64,000 bases of DNA from Otatea glauca (GCA_036346275.1 CM070725.1:45508104-45572103), one strand, 5' to 3'; counted from the stretch's first letter, positions 47,060 through 59,429 are shown. Notes: generated from the letters alone by a model not told the origin. Program-made: numbers and translations.

Positions 47060-47227
47060 AAGATTTATCCGGCAAGAACTAACGTCGGTAGAAGAATAAG
47101 CCGACGTTAATTAGTTAATTAACGCCGGTCCCATGTCACCGACGTTAATTAACTAATTAACGCCGGCTTATTCTTCTACCGACGCTAATTAAAATGGCCG
47201 ACGTTAAATTCCCTGTTTCCTGTAGTG
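47060..47227 (-). repeat. CACTA subterminal repeats and right terminus
   Basis: Inverted and direct copies of 'ttaattaacgccgg' lead to the terminal 'ccctgtttcctgtagtg'. The adjacent 'tca' would be one copy of a 3-bp target duplication. Confidence 0.85.
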
Positions 47228-49711
47228 TCAATGCTTACGTGGGACACCGATCGAAACCCCGATCTATGATCCATCTATGGAAACATTGCCAAATCCCCTC
47301 ACCGAATCTAAGCACATGCCGTGCTTTCTTGTTTGCTACTTTCTTCGGGTATCGGTACACATTGTTTTGCATACATGTGTAAGTAAAACTTTTAAAATTT
47401 TAATTGTTAATATCTTTTTAAATACTTAAATCGATAGAGTTTTTAATATCCTTGAAAGGTACCATAGATACCACTAAATTACCTTAAACTCCTGTACCTC
47501 CTGTAACTCTGCCCTTTAAATTTTATGTACCTCTTGATTACCTCCAAAGAAAGTAAAATGTCTTTTAAATTGAATACATCAAAACCATATATATAGTTTT
47601 GTCTCGAGAAGTATTTACATAATGTTATAATTTATAAATATATTAGGGTAGAAATTAGTGGTCATATTTATATTTCCGGAAGCGATGCCAAAATGACCGG
47701 ATGAGTAGTACGTAGTACGAGGACGGAGCTCCCTTGTAGTCCCTACGAGGCGTGGATCGTACGATCGAGGCAACGGACGATTCGGATCAGCCTATAGTAT
47801 AGCTACAATGTATTGCTGCAATAACTGCTACCGTAAAAAAAATTAGTACAGTGTTTTTACATAGTACTCTCTTAAGATCTAAACTGTCGGGGGTTTTTTA
47901 TCAGACGGTGCGTGAGGGACCGTTTAAATTGGAGTGACTGACTAAATTGGATCTCCGTCCGTAGTACGATGCATCAATCTTCCCAGGTTGGTTGGTGAGC
48001 GGTCGGTCCACTCGACCATCGCGCGCCACCGGCGTCTGACCAGCTCACGACAACTTCAAAGCTGTCCACATCAGCGGCAGCCGCGAAACGCGGTGGGCTC
48101 GGCGCGGGCGCTCGTCCCGCCCGGTCCACACCTGAGACCGTACGCGCCGCGCGGGCTTCGTTTCGACGTTTCTGACGCGCGCGCCACGCTGGGCGGGCAC
48201 GGCAGCAGGGGCACCGCTGACTTTCTAGACGTTTTGATCGAGTTGACTCGTGAATTAACGAGGAGGGTCCGGTTGCTGGTGTGTGAGTTTGGACCGTGTG
48301 CGCGGCTGGGCGTCACACCACACCACGGTGCCACGCGCGTTCGGCGGCCACCGCGCCGGTGAGGTGGACTGCTTGGTGGCCGGTGGGTGGGTGGGTGAAG
48401 TAAACTCCGTCTAGGTAACGTGGTTTGGAAAATCGCACGCACGGCATGACGTACGACTGCCGAGTTTAGTCTGGGTTTCATCCAGAATTGCTGGAATACC
48501 GCCTGTTTCGTTGGGTCAGGCCGACTTGGAGGGAACGGCGGGTGCGCCGTACGCATCAACGTTCCACAACTTGGAACGTCAGAATTGAAATGCGGAATCA
48601 AGGTACGTTCGATGAGAAGTTCGGAATGATTTGTGTTCGGACGTCCGTTTTTTTCGAACGTTTGCAACATTTTTTTTCACGTGCGAAACATTTTCTTTCT
48701 ATACAATGAATATTTTCCTTCGAAAACAGTAGAAATGTTCGCGCAAAACAAAATGTTGCAGACGTTGAAAAAAATTGTTACACGACGCGTCCGAGAAAAT
48801 GAACAGTAATCGGACGTTTGATTGCTAGTATCACCCTTAGAAGTTAGACTAGATGGGCAGGACTTACGTGAGGTTGTCTACAGTGCAGTCGTTTAGAAAC
48901 CATGAAACGGTTGGATGTGTAGGTTATCTGACGGATGAATGACGACTCTCTTTGAATGCGTGTTTAGTTCTGGTTTCGTGGTAGCCTCATCTCACCTGGT
49001 ATTAAATTTTGTTTTTAGATCATATCTTGGGATTAGCAAAATTCAAAAACCAAATTTCAAATCCGATATTTTTTAGAACCTTAAACCGAAATTTCGGCTA
49101 AAAACACCCAAATTTCAGTGATTCTCAATCCTTATGAAATAGTCTCCTGAGGCTAGAAAAAAATTAAAAATCTGGAAAAAAATATGAAAAAAATCATGCT
49201 AGTAACCAAGAACAACGAACATTCTTTCAAGGAAGAGGGCATCCGTGCGGAGGACGATGGGGCGGCTTGGGGGAGGAGGGCATGGGCGAGGCCACGGCGC
49301 GGGGGTAGGAGGGCACTGGATCTGGTGGGTTGAGGAAGAAGAGAGGCGACGCGGAGGAGGAGGGCCGCCCACCGCCCTTCGGCGAGCTCAACAGCAGCCT
49401 CTCTTCTTACGGCGTAGAAGGGCACGACGGCCTCGTAGTCCTCCATGTAGTCTAGCGCGAGAAGGGCACAGGATTTGGCGGGCGGGGAAGAAGAGAGGCG
49501 ATGCGGGGGAGGAGGGCACGAGGTGAGGAAGAAGAGGGGCGGCGCGGGGGAGGAGAGAGGTGTCGCCTAAGAAAGAGAATGGGAGAAAAAAAGAGAGGAT
49601 TAGGGTTAAGAGAGGACGGCTGGGCCACGTGGGTTGGAGAGTGAGCTGAATTCGGACCTAAAAACATCAAATCTGGTTGATTTTGTAGCAATTCCGGTAA
49701 AAAAGATGAAA
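47228..49711. other. Intergenic DNA, nothing firmly identified
   Basis: A GC-rich stretch (47990-48420) and a second one with GA-rich runs (49230-49560) have ORFs in several frames but no domain. Around 49000-49100 phrases such as 'accgaaatttcgg' recall the AT-rich family. Confidence 0.3.
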
Positions 49712-49853
49712 AGCAGTGCTTCAATGCTTTCCCTCCTAATACAAGTTGTACAAATCTTGAAGCAAATGAAGAGGTAAGTAATCACCATCTACCCTTTATT
49801 CATGCTTTAATATTTGTGCAACTGTAAAAAAAAGAAGCATGGAAGCACCTCTC
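49712..49853 (+). mobile_element. MITE family M1, copy 3, with 10-bp flanking repeat
   Basis: Starts 'agcagtgcttcaatgctttc' and ends 'ggaagcacctctc'. It is flanked by AAAGATGAAA at 49702-49711 and 49854-49863, a perfect direct repeat that gives the target duplication (9 or 10 bp). Very similar to the intronic copy at 24093-24235. Confidence 0.85.
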
Positions 49854-49863
49854 AAAGATGAAA

Positions 49864-50022
49864 TCTCAGCGAAATTAGCCAAAATTCACCAAATTTACTG
49901 TAGCAATTTGAAGATTTTCAGTTTTTTTTATCCCTATGAGATTTACAATCTCGGAAGGAGCCGAAAACCAAAATTTCAACCGGGATTTCCGAAAACTTGG
50001 TGAGATTTTGAACCCTGCATCT
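49864..50022 (-). repeat. Terminal fragment of the AT-rich dispersed family
   Basis: Contains 'ttactgtagcaatttgaa' and ends 'cttggtgagattttgaaccctgc'-type sequence, the family's terminal motif. MITE M1 copy 3 appears inserted in or next to it. Confidence 0.6.
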
Positions 50023-50242
50023 CACCTAGGAAGGGAAAACGATTGATGCTAAAGCAACGGTTGATGTCTGCACGTACGGTGAGAGCTTTTGTAATGGTGA
50101 AAGGAAGCTTTCAGCTGTGGGAGCTGGGAATTCAACAGCCAGGCTTAGGGCATGCATTCTGTCCCACATGTCAGAAATTGTGAACTACGCATGTCATTTG
50201 GTCCTCTCTCTCTCTCTCCATATACTCATCAATCGCACAAAT
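50023..50242. other. Intergenic DNA with a short (CT)n
   Basis: A (CT)n run is at 50205-50220. Nothing else is identified. Confidence 0.4.
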
Positions 50243-50510
50243 GGCCCGGTTCATATCAGCTTCTAGATTATGGATTCTGCATTATGGAAGAAGCTGTTTT
50301 TAATTGTAGGAGAATCGGGTCAGACCGGCTGCGACTTCTAAGTTCCGGGCCAGGTTAGTGAGAATCAACAAGAATCAGCGAAAATCAAGTTTTAGCCGGA
50401 TTCTAATTTTATATAAAGGATAGCTTCTAGTTGTGGAAGAAGCTGTCCAAAATCCTTTCGTTCGACAAATAATTCACTTTTTTTAAGCATAAGTTGAAAC
50501 GAACAGAGCC
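50243..50510. mobile_element. hAT/PIF-like MITE
   Basis: The ends are inverted: GGCCCGGTTCATATCAGCTT at the left, GGCTCTGTTCGTTTCAACTT as the reverse complement of the right. Inside, 'agaagctgtttttaattgtag' and 'agaagctgtccaaaatcc' recur. No certain target duplication was found. Confidence 0.65.
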
Positions 50511-51964
50511 ATAGAATGTTATAATTAAGCGGATGCCAAATATCAATAAGTAGGCTCTACTGTGTTAGACGAGCTCGACAGATTTGTTTCCTACCACCAC
50601 CAACTTTTGCAGCAAGGAAAAAAAAAAGACCAAACATCCTTCGCATTTATAAACTAGAACGCCTCCGACACGGCATGCAGCCCATTAAGAACACCCACTA
50701 AATGTCAATACTGTTGCAACCACATCTCATGCCGTACACAGAGAATCGACTTACGACCACATCTCATGCCGTACACAGAGAATCGAACAAAAATGAAGAA
50801 TAGAGACAAAAATAACACCTACCATCAGGTAGCTGTAGCACTTGCATGGACGTCCCCATTCAGGCGTCTAGATCCATCCATACCTGTCCTCCGTGCCCGC
50901 TCATCACGAACCAGCTCACATCGACACTCTGCGACGTGAGTTTGTTTCTGATCGAATCGGTCCAAAAATTTCTCCGCGCGTCGACCTCACCCCTAAATTT
51001 CGACGACGTGAATTCGGTCGCTCTTCCCATTCGGTGCGCGACGAGACAGGCAAGTGACTGCTGCCTGCTCATGTTATATTTGCCTTTTTTTTTCCTTATC
51101 TATTTTTTGCAAGTTTTGTTTTTGTTTAAACGAAATTATGTGAAGATATCATATTTGGGCTAAATTTGAAAAAAAAACTGACAAAGGAAAAAATAAACAA
51201 AGATTCCCAGCTTGCATGCTGAAGCGCACCGCGCGCTGGGTCCCAGGCTCCCAGCCGAAGCCGTACCACAGAAGGGAAAGCGACGAGGCGAAGGTTGGCG
51301 TGTCGCGTGGGCGTAGCGGCGATTCCGTCCAGAAAGCCGAAAAGGGCTGGTCGTTCCGCCGTGCAGTGCTCTCCGGCGTCGTGGTGCTCGACAGAGACGG
51401 GTCCGATGACGCCACCGTGACGCCCGGATTGCGTCGTGTGCTTCTGCAGATAAAATCATGGTCGCGCGCTGCTGCGGAGAAAGGATGGCTGGCTGTACGG
51501 CACAGGGCTTCTGTGCGAATAAGGGCTGTGATTCAGTTTTGCTTCAGTATTAGGCTAAAAGCTCTTATAAAAAGCATGGCTGCAAAGCAGCTGGGAAGCT
51601 AAGACACAGCAGAAGCACTTCCAAAATCTGCAGCTGCTGGGGAGGAGCTTTTTAGCTGTGGCTTCGCTTGACCACCTCCCACCTCGCTCGCTCTGCTTTC
51701 CTGACCTTCGCCACCCCACCTCACCGCCTCTACGTCACCTCTCCACTTGGACGCCTCAGTACTTCGCTATGTTGCTACCTCCCCGCTCGGTTGGCCCCTA
51801 AAAGCTACAATTGCGATGCTCAGCTTGCCAAACAAAGATAACAAGAAAAACCACGACCATCACTACAATTGCTTTCTGACCAAACAAACTAAAATAACTT
51901 TTCATTAACCGCAGCTCCCCAAACAGGTTCTAAGACTAAACGGGGGACACAATCAGATTACGAC
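50511..51964. other. Intergenic DNA, mostly unassigned
   Basis: The part at 51500-51940 ('ggctaaaagctcttataaaa' to 'ccccaaacaggttctaag') looks like a degenerate MITE. A CG-rich stretch at 51190-51500 has ORFs in three frames without a domain. Confidence 0.3.
50719..50787. repeat. 37-bp tandem pair
   Basis: 'accacatctcatgccgtaca' plus following bases is repeated with period 37 and almost no change. Confidence 0.9.
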
Positions 51965-53335
51965 CGGAATTTAAGGTTCAAAATCTCGTTAAGATTAAAA
52001 AAATCTCGGCTTTTCCTCTTAGTTGAGATTCCAAATCTCAATGAGATAAAAAAATTCAAATTGCTACGGTAATTTCGGAAAATTTCAATGAGTTTCTGGG
52101 TTTTTTTTACCAAGATAGTTATAAACTCGATCGATTTTCATGTTTTTAGGGCTACATTTAGCACCAATTTTTTTGTGACGAATTTTAATGCGTTTTCTTA
52201 GGAATACATGTGAAAATTTTACAACAAAAAATACATATATAAATTATGTAACCCTAATCTTAAATCCTAACTTGAACGTAACCATGAACCTTAACCATGT
52301 TGGATATGATCTTGGCTAACAGCCAGATCCAGAAAATTGTGGGGGCTAAGCCCACCTTAATCGCGCTCTTATCGAGAGCTCACCAATAGAAATTTGGTTA
52401 TGATCCCGTTAGCCAGCGCTAGAATAAAAAGGGAAGAGGCCGGCACTCGGAATATAAGTTTTGCTCACGAGTTTGCCTCATCCCAGATATTATCCGATCT
52501 GAGAATTAGCGCAAGGCTAGCGAAGGCCCTCACCATCACCGTGAGAATCACGGTGCTCCCATTGTCTTCATCGCACATCGGTGCTCCTCCTACACCGATC
52601 GTACTCTAATGGCATCCTCGTCTCGGGTTAGTATCTAATGATTTATTTTCGCATTATGTTTGGTGATCATGTCTTCGGCTAGTTCATATTTTAGTTAAAC
52701 CTGCAATATTAGTATAGAAATAGATTATCTGAATGGTTGAGTATGGACTTGATCCCAACGAAAGTGTATAACAAACATGTGGTTTTTTTAAAGACTTAAG
52801 ACTTGTTTCAATGGTAGCATTTGGATTCCCTCTCTTTGTTAGTAGCTTCACAAATGCACAAATGTGTAAGCACACGAGTAAAACCAGTGAATAGAAACAC
52901 CAAAGGCCAACTCACTTAAACTGGATTAAATGTGTGGTCAAATCAGAACGAAGTGAAACCAGGTAAATCTTTGTCGCACCAAGTATTTACCTTATGCAGA
53001 TCTTCCATGACATTTCCTACTAGGCTTAAGGTCTCTCAAGGAAAAGAACTTGGTCGCTGACCTTCTGAAAATCATCGAGAGTTAATTGCAAACCTACAGA
53101 CCTGAAAGAAGAAAGCAATGAGCATTTGTCTAAGCAACTGACTAACTGAGCATGAACAAGAAGAAGATAACCCACCGAGCAATAGCAATAAAATGTAATG
53201 CAGCATTAGTAGATCGCCAAGTGCCATGACAATAACAATTGCAAATACTTAGTATTTTACATTCAAACAGATAGAAAATATAGATAAATGATTGTATAAT
53301 TTTTTTATATATTTTTTTATTATTTTTTTAGCATT
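51965..53335. mobile_element. AT-rich repeat element that carries dihydroxy-acid dehydratase exons
   Basis: The left end, 'ggttcaaaatctcgttaaga', and the following block ('attgctacggtaatttcgg', 'aattatgtaaccctaatctt') match the element starting at 63310. The right part, 'gcaaatacttagtattttac' followed by 'agatagaaaatatagataaa' (53240-53290), matches 63905-63955. Between the two matching parts lies host-gene sequence (52991-53242), absent from the other copy. Exact outer ends are uncertain. Confidence 0.6.
52991..53242 (-). pseudogene. DHAD: Fragment of a dihydroxy-acid dehydratase gene (two exons and their intron)
   Basis: Dihydroxy-acid dehydratase is the plastid Fe-S enzyme of branched-chain amino acid synthesis. 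On the minus strand, 53242-53176 reads AIVIVMALG, then in a shifted frame STNAALHFIAIA. A 74-bp GT-AG intron follows (53175-53102). Exon 53101-52991 reads SVGLQLTLDDFQKVSDQV, then with frameshifts LKPS and VMEDLHK before a gtaaat donor. Intact family members have these same two blocks in a row (MALGGSTNA...IAIAR, then SVG...LTLDDFQKVSD...LKPSGKYVMED). The split Arg codon still joins in phase across the intron. Premature stops and shifts show it is not functional. Because the intron is kept, it came from genomic DNA, not from an mRNA copy. Confidence 0.85.
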
Positions 53336-55236
53336 AGGAAGCTATTTCACGGAAGTTTAATCGTAATTCTATAATCTCATCGAAAATTGCAGACCGTCGT
53401 TTGACTGAACAATCCGTACTACTACAGAAGTGTACTACCAAGTGTTGCGTGTTGCGAACTACGGCGTACGGTTTCCAAAGACTGACCTCTTGTGAAGAAA
53501 TTAGCGAATACCTTTTGCCAACTGTTCTCTGCATTAGAAAATGTATATAGCTACTGACACCAGCGTTATCATGCATGGACTTCTTGGTAGCCGCGGGTGT
53601 GCAACGGCGGTAGTTTCGCCTTATTCAGCCTCTTGTATATTTTTTCTCTCGTTCATAATGAAATTATAATTTTAGTTTTTTTCCTGACCGAAGTACTATC
53701 AAATAATACGTGTGACTTATTGAACTCATCTACTGACATCTTTTTTTGCCAAAATTGGATACTATAATACCCCGTCCTGCCGCGCTCTAGCTCGACACCA
53801 AGCTCCTGGTGTGGTCTCGGTCCCCAGTAGCGGTACAAAGACACAACAGGTGGTAAATATCATCTATCGTTGCTTCTACAGTTGAAGAAGAGGTTATTTT
53901 TACAAATTTAGTCGTACGGATCGAATCGAGCGCGAATTTTCGGACCACTTGATCTGGCCATGGCAAAGCTTCGTCCACAAAATTTATGAGCTTCGGCAAG
54001 CAATTGGAAATTTCACTTTCACGACACCGTGCACATGTACATGTGCACTGCACAACGGGCGTGCGTAGACAATTGAGAGCATCTGAATTTCCATCTCTGG
54101 TCGTGGTTCAACTAGAAGTAAAAAACCGGCTTGGACAGACGTTCTTGCTCAACTGCAGATCTCGTGGATCTGAGCACACGTCGGTAGCAATGAAATTTGA
54201 TATAGTAACAGTTTACTCCGTCTCAATGGTCAACTAACCACGCTTAATAGTTTATACTAACTTTAACATGGAAAATGGAAGATATACAAGTCGAAGAAAT
54301 GTCGCAGTTTCATACTACCAGTCGGCCGGCAGTGCAAGAGGACAAAGTGGAACTACAGCTTGGAAACTCTGGGAATCGAAGTCAATTGTGAACTTTAATT
54401 GTGTCAGCAAAAGTTTCTTGACTTAACCATTTCCACCTGAAGAAATTTGATGTGGTTTTCTCACTATGCTACTAGTACTACAGAACAAAAAATTCTTAGA
54501 TTCTCTCACATCGATTTAGTGGGGAAAAAATTGTTGGCTTTGAAGTTTGAAGTTTGAACATCCATCCCTTCAACCAACTTGGCCTGGATATTAGGCCCCA
54601 ACCCAACGTGCGTGGCTAGCCGGCAAATGGAGTTGGCCCATTACCATCAGCATGTTGTTGCTGTTCTTGTGCTCTCTCCTTTTCTCCATTGAGGACACAA
54701 AGCCAAACATAAAAATAAGCAGACATCTTAATTCTGAAGCTTTTATAGGCTGTTTGTCAATTGCCCAATGGCCATTTGTCCAATGCCCATAAAATCTAGG
54801 CATTAGCCCAGCATTCCAGATCAAAAGCAGGACCTTCTTAAGGTTTTAGAACGGCCTCATCAAATGCCTATTACCGAACCTGAAAGCTAGAAATCACGCC
54901 AAAACACAGGATAGAATGCTGAAGGAACCAAGTAACCAGCACAAAAGGGATGTGAACGTTCAGAACTTCAACTAATGTGAAACTTAACCACCCAACAAGA
55001 TGGGAATACTTGGATATGAAAAAGATTTAACTTGTACCTGAAAGCATCGACCGTCGGGGAACTTTTTCGTCTACTTTTGCGAGGGGAAAGAAAGGTCAGA
55101 ACTCTAAGCGGGTCCACTTGTCATCTCTTTCCAGCAGGGTTGACCTACGGTTCCTAGAACACATGTTTGAAATGCTGGAATTTTACAGACGTTTTTGTAA
55201 AGGTTTCATAAGAACAATTTAACTATTGCCGCCCGG
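53336..55236. other. Intergenic DNA, nothing firmly identified
   Basis: No domain is seen in any frame. A perfect 20-base palindrome, gtgcacatgtacatgtgcac, lies at 54029-54048. There are no RNA genes. Confidence 0.3.
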
Positions 55237-55392
55237 TCCACATCGAAGAAAGGTCTCAAGTCTCTCATCATTCTTGTGTGCTGGCAATGGTGGAAAGAGC
55301 GTAACAACAGAATTTTTCAAAGGAATTGGGCGACACATGACCAGATATTGCAATCAGTTAAAGACGAGGCAGCGAATTGGGTCTCCACGTAG
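55237..55392 (+). pseudogene. 3' end of an L1-type LINE reverse transcriptase, 5'-truncated
   Basis: The frame reads STSKKGLKSLIILVCWQWWK, then ERNNRIFQRNWATHDQILQS and VKDEAANWVST before a TAG. The pattern (hydrophobic stretch, Trp pair, KERNNRIF) is that of the extreme C-terminal region of plant LINE ORF2. Upstream sequence does not continue the protein, as expected for 5'-truncated LINEs. Confidence 0.7.
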
Positions 55393-56480
55393 CGACACAC
55401 CTAGCAAAATTGCACAGGCATCCAACTTAATGCGTGTGCGTTTGGATGTCTGTTTTCCTTCTTTTTCCTTTTCTTTTTCTTTTATTCTTCCTGTCGGCGT
55501 TTTGGGAGGCGCGCAAGTAAATTGTAAGTCTAGAAATCGCGCGTTCCACTCCTGAATGGTTAGACTCGTGAGTCCAAGATGTATCTTGGTTCGGTGAAGG
55601 TCCCTACTCCGGTTCGTGTGTGGTGTTGTATTACTCTTGGTACAGATGATGCACAAAGTTTTACAGCGAGAATGCCAATGGCTTAGCGAGAGGGTTTGAT
55701 AGCGCTCTCTCCTTTCTTGTTCTTGCTTGCGCCCCTGAATCGTTTAGCCCTGCCTCCTTTTATACTGAGAAGGAAGGCAGGTTACATCGAGTCGGGAGAA
55801 AAGCGAGGTGACCTACGCTAGGAGCTCGGTCCTTCGTCCCGTGGATGATCGCCACCCGCCTTGCCCATCTTGGGTTGGTAGCCTTGGTGGTCGGGGAGGT
55901 TAGGTATTTCGGGAAGTAGCGTACTTGCCTCTGTGATCCTTGCGAATCCGACGCCGAGTGCGTGTGGCCGGTCTTTGCCTCGGGAGGAGCGTCTTCGTCT
56001 TTGTCGTGGTAGTTGATGGGCCGAAGCTTTGTCTTCTCGATCACGGATCTTCTTGGGAAGGAGCCACCGCCTCGTATAGTCGCTCGATTGACCTTATCCG
56101 AAGTGCGTGGCGGTAGGCGGTGAGGACGACACGCGGCACTCGGCGTTCACCACCTTGGTTTGGTTGGAGTCGGAGATCCCGCCCGCCAAGAGGGTCGGGA
56201 GCTCTCTGGTCGGATTCGCTTCCGGCGGTCGGAGCGGATGCCTTCGCGTCTCGCAGCGATTCGGTCGTGGCGCGGGCGCGCGACTGTTGGTTTGAGATAT
56301 GCTTGAGGCCGCTGGCTCGTCGCTTCGGGCTGTTGGGGTATCCTTTTTATTAGTATTCGTCACTCCCCTTTCTTTCTTAATTTTTAATCTCTCCTCTGGG
56401 TGCCCTCTCTACACCTGGACTCTTGTGTTTTCTTTCCTCTTTAATATATTCACGGCGTGCCGTTTAAAAAAAAAACTATT
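55393..56480. other. LINE 3' region interrupted by other repeat DNA
   Basis: 55560-56300 is GC-richer and has ORFs without a domain. At 56380-56475 'ctttaatatattcacggcg' leads into an A-run (56465-56474), resembling a LINE 3' UTR and tail. The segment between may be a later insertion (inference). Confidence 0.35.
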
Positions 56481-56519
56481 GCAGGAATCTAGAAAATTAC
56501 TGCATTTCAAACGAGGCCT

Positions 56520-56682
56520 AAGTTGTGGTGTTGCAGCGTGCACGAAAAAACATATTGATGGTGTTATGATGTACACGATTTGGAATGTCTGGAACGAGCG
56601 AAATGGACGTGTCAAAAAATACAACCCGATTCTACTGTTTTCTCACGCATCCTCTTCATACTACCAAGCTACATGTGGTTAG
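56520..56682 (+). pseudogene. Second LINE reverse transcriptase C-terminal remnant
   Basis: The frame contains DGVMMYTIWNVWNERNGRVK, the Trp-rich block with WNERN found at the end of plant LINE ORF2 proteins. The surroundings are degenerate. It is short, so the call is tentative. Confidence 0.5.
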
Positions 56683-59429
56683 AACACCTAGGTTCTATTT
56701 GAGGAGTTTTAGCTTCAGCTCAAAGCCACCGGAAGCTTAAGATCTTCTAAGTGGAAAACATCTTCTCGAACTTCTTAGAAAGCTTAATTCCTCACTATAC
56801 TAGGAAGCCGAAATCGCCCTTCTTCCCAAACAAGCCCTTGCATATTTCTACTTAGGCACGTATAAACATATTTCTTAAGCCCACTCCATAAGTATGTAGA
56901 CACAAATAATTGTAGAAATGATGAATACGCATATAAGAATACAAATCAGCACATATGTTTTTTCATTAGAATCTCCAATTGAGATGGGGTCACTTCTTAC
57001 AACCTGTAAAAGACGAGGAAATATAGAATAAAACATTGGCGAGCCGGCACTGTCATGACTCATGAGGAAAAGTGTTCATACCATCGCATGCATGCACGCA
57101 CGCCTATATATCGATCATTGAGTTGCTGATCTATAAGATGTGCGTAGTACTTTACATACAAATGATTGACAGGGATCTCTGAACCTTTTCCGTATAATAA
57201 AACGTCTAATTGTGAGTTATTTTGGCTCTTTCTTTCATGAATAATGAGAGCTTATCTCGACCAAACTTGCAATAATCAAATGTAGCCTGTCACTTTTCCC
57301 AATTCTGGATGGCGTTGCGTGAAGTTTCAAGTTTGTGTATCTGACGGCCGAGCTGGCCATTTGGCGGTACGTCTACCTAATGGGATCAAATGATCACGGG
57401 ATGCATCGTCTGAAATTAAGCAATCCACATATGGAACCCAAATGTGCAGTACTACTAAAATGAGTTTGTTCCTATGCCTGTTCTTGACGTCTCCGGCCGT
57501 TATAATTTGAGCAGAGTACGACGATATTATTGGTTTTTTTATGACAACGAACGTCAGTGCAGGTTCACCGTTCACAAGTGAAGACCGAAGAGACAAAGGG
57601 GTATGGGAGTTTCAGATTTTCAGTCTTGTCCACAGTGTCGTCCGTATATGAATCATACGATGAAAGGGCTAAGGGAGACTCAACTTTTAATCGCTGGGAC
57701 GGGTCCAAAATATTTGGATACGTTAGAGACGACGAAAGGGTGTTTTCTTTACTAATTTCTAGATCTGCCAAATCGGTTCACACGAATAATTGACTGCTCA
57801 TTTTCTCCCATCTGTTTTCTCAGTTCCAATCAATCCATACTCCACGTTACTTCATTCTGTTACTTGTCAGTATATGATTAAAGCTTATACGGTTAGGGTT
57901 AGATACTCTAGACCCTAAGCATCTAGCATGCATATATGGATCCTAGAATGCGTTGTATCATCTAACTGTCACTCCGTTCGTCATCATCGTAAATCACGGG
58001 TCAACCTTCGAAGTCCAACCGCGTTACCTCTAGTATGCACAGTGCTGAACATGCATGGATTCCTGTGCCACCGGTATGAGTGATATCTACACGAACACGA
58101 CCAAGCTTCAGTCAACAATGGTAACTTCTTTTAGTATAGCCCGTCTTGTGGACGCGATCACATGAACATGAATGCATGAGGTACACACAAAAAGGTGAAA
58201 GGCAGAGGAGCGATCTGTTCTACGGTCTCCTCTTAGGCCAAAATCGAAAGGTACAGATCAGTGGAGACATCAACAATTTGTCAATGTTCTCATTTCTGAA
58301 TTCTTATCCACAGCTCTTTCTGTGGAACAAATTAGGCCATTTGTCTTACACTACCGTTCGGAAGCACGCGTCTACTTCGAGTTGCTTCGCTGGGGGAAAA
58401 AAACTTCCACATGCATTGCAGATTTGCAATGGACTCCTCTGCTCTCTGAGCTTGTGTAAGTTCTCAAAAAAATTTGCCAGCTCCCAAAGATCTAGCTAGT
58501 GACCATTGATTAATTATTGATTGGTGCTTTTAAGCGGTATTACCAAACCATAGCAGTAGCTTGGTGTGAGTAGCGAGTATAGGCCGGTATGTCAGATATG
58601 TACTATTTTATCACCTAAACTAGTGCAAAGTAGCCATATGAACTATAACGGTCTTGATACCGGTCGTATCGGTTCGATACCGGACAATACCGGCTTCCAT
58701 ACCATATAATACCATTCATACCGATGAATTGATAATATCGACTATTAAATTATATGTTACATTTAATAGTACTAGTGTATTACTATATATTTGGAGTAAT
58801 ATTATAAGTGAAATTTAGTATACATAAAATTAAATATATGTATACTTATAAATATATATTATTATATTAAACGTAAACAATACATCAGTGTAAACTGGTA
58901 TCGAAATATACCGTTCCAAAAGCCAAACCAGTACAACATCCGTGTAATATTAACAAGTTTGGTAGTGAGGGGCAAGGCTCCTAACGTTGTCACGTGCATG
59001 GCTTCTTCCCAACCCGTCGTCAACCGCAACTTCGCACCAAACTGCTGCGTTTTCTTCTCCTTTGCCTCCTTCCTCGTTTAGGCCCGACGGGACGAAGCTG
59101 TGCTTCGTTGTGGCCGCGCCTGTGTGGCATGTCCTGTTCTGAGGCATCACTTCGCATAATTATTAAACCGAGCAATGATCTTAGCGTACATAATAAAGCC
59201 GTTTAGCATTTTGTGCTTCGAGAAATTTCGAGTTAGACGGGCTGTACCTAGCTCCGTCAGTCTGTCTAGAAATCGACTTAAAACTTTTGCCAAAGATTGA
59301 AATTGTAGCCTACGGGTACTGGCAAATTCTATATGGCTAGCGTCTAACTATGAATATATAGTTCATTTTGTTTGTGCCGACATTTTTTTCGAGGGGCCAA
59401 TAGATGTCTTTATAGATAGTAGACGATAC
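56683..59429. other. Intergenic DNA, mostly unassigned
   Basis: 56685-56840 ends 'cccaaacaagccctt' and looks like a degenerate MITE. Around 58650-58760 'ataccgg' recurs many times. 58950-59200 has short ORFs on both strands without a recognised domain. No gene is called. Confidence 0.3.

Larger units (their letters stand above)
37511..47227 (-). mobile_element. CACTA (En/Spm) transposon with TNP2-type and TNPA-like genes
   Basis: The right terminus at 47227, read on the minus strand, is CACTACAGGAAACAGGGAAT, a classic CACTA end. Next to it (47060-47220) and at the other side (37511-37910) lie many copies of the subterminal motif 'ttaattaacgccggc'/'gccgacgttaattaa', in both orientations. Genes lie on the minus strand: TNP2-type transposase (41547-45035), then a TNPA-like gene (about 39180-41450). 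The left CACTA end was not found; the array starts at 37511 after 'acggtagtac', so the left end is deleted or mutated. No 3-bp target duplication can be tested for that reason. Confidence 0.85.

Noticed and set aside
46544..47061. Overlapping ORFs of 117-151 codons on both strands
   Set aside because: All come from the GC-only tract and encode Arg/Gly/Ala low complexity. Open frames are expected where stop codons cannot occur.
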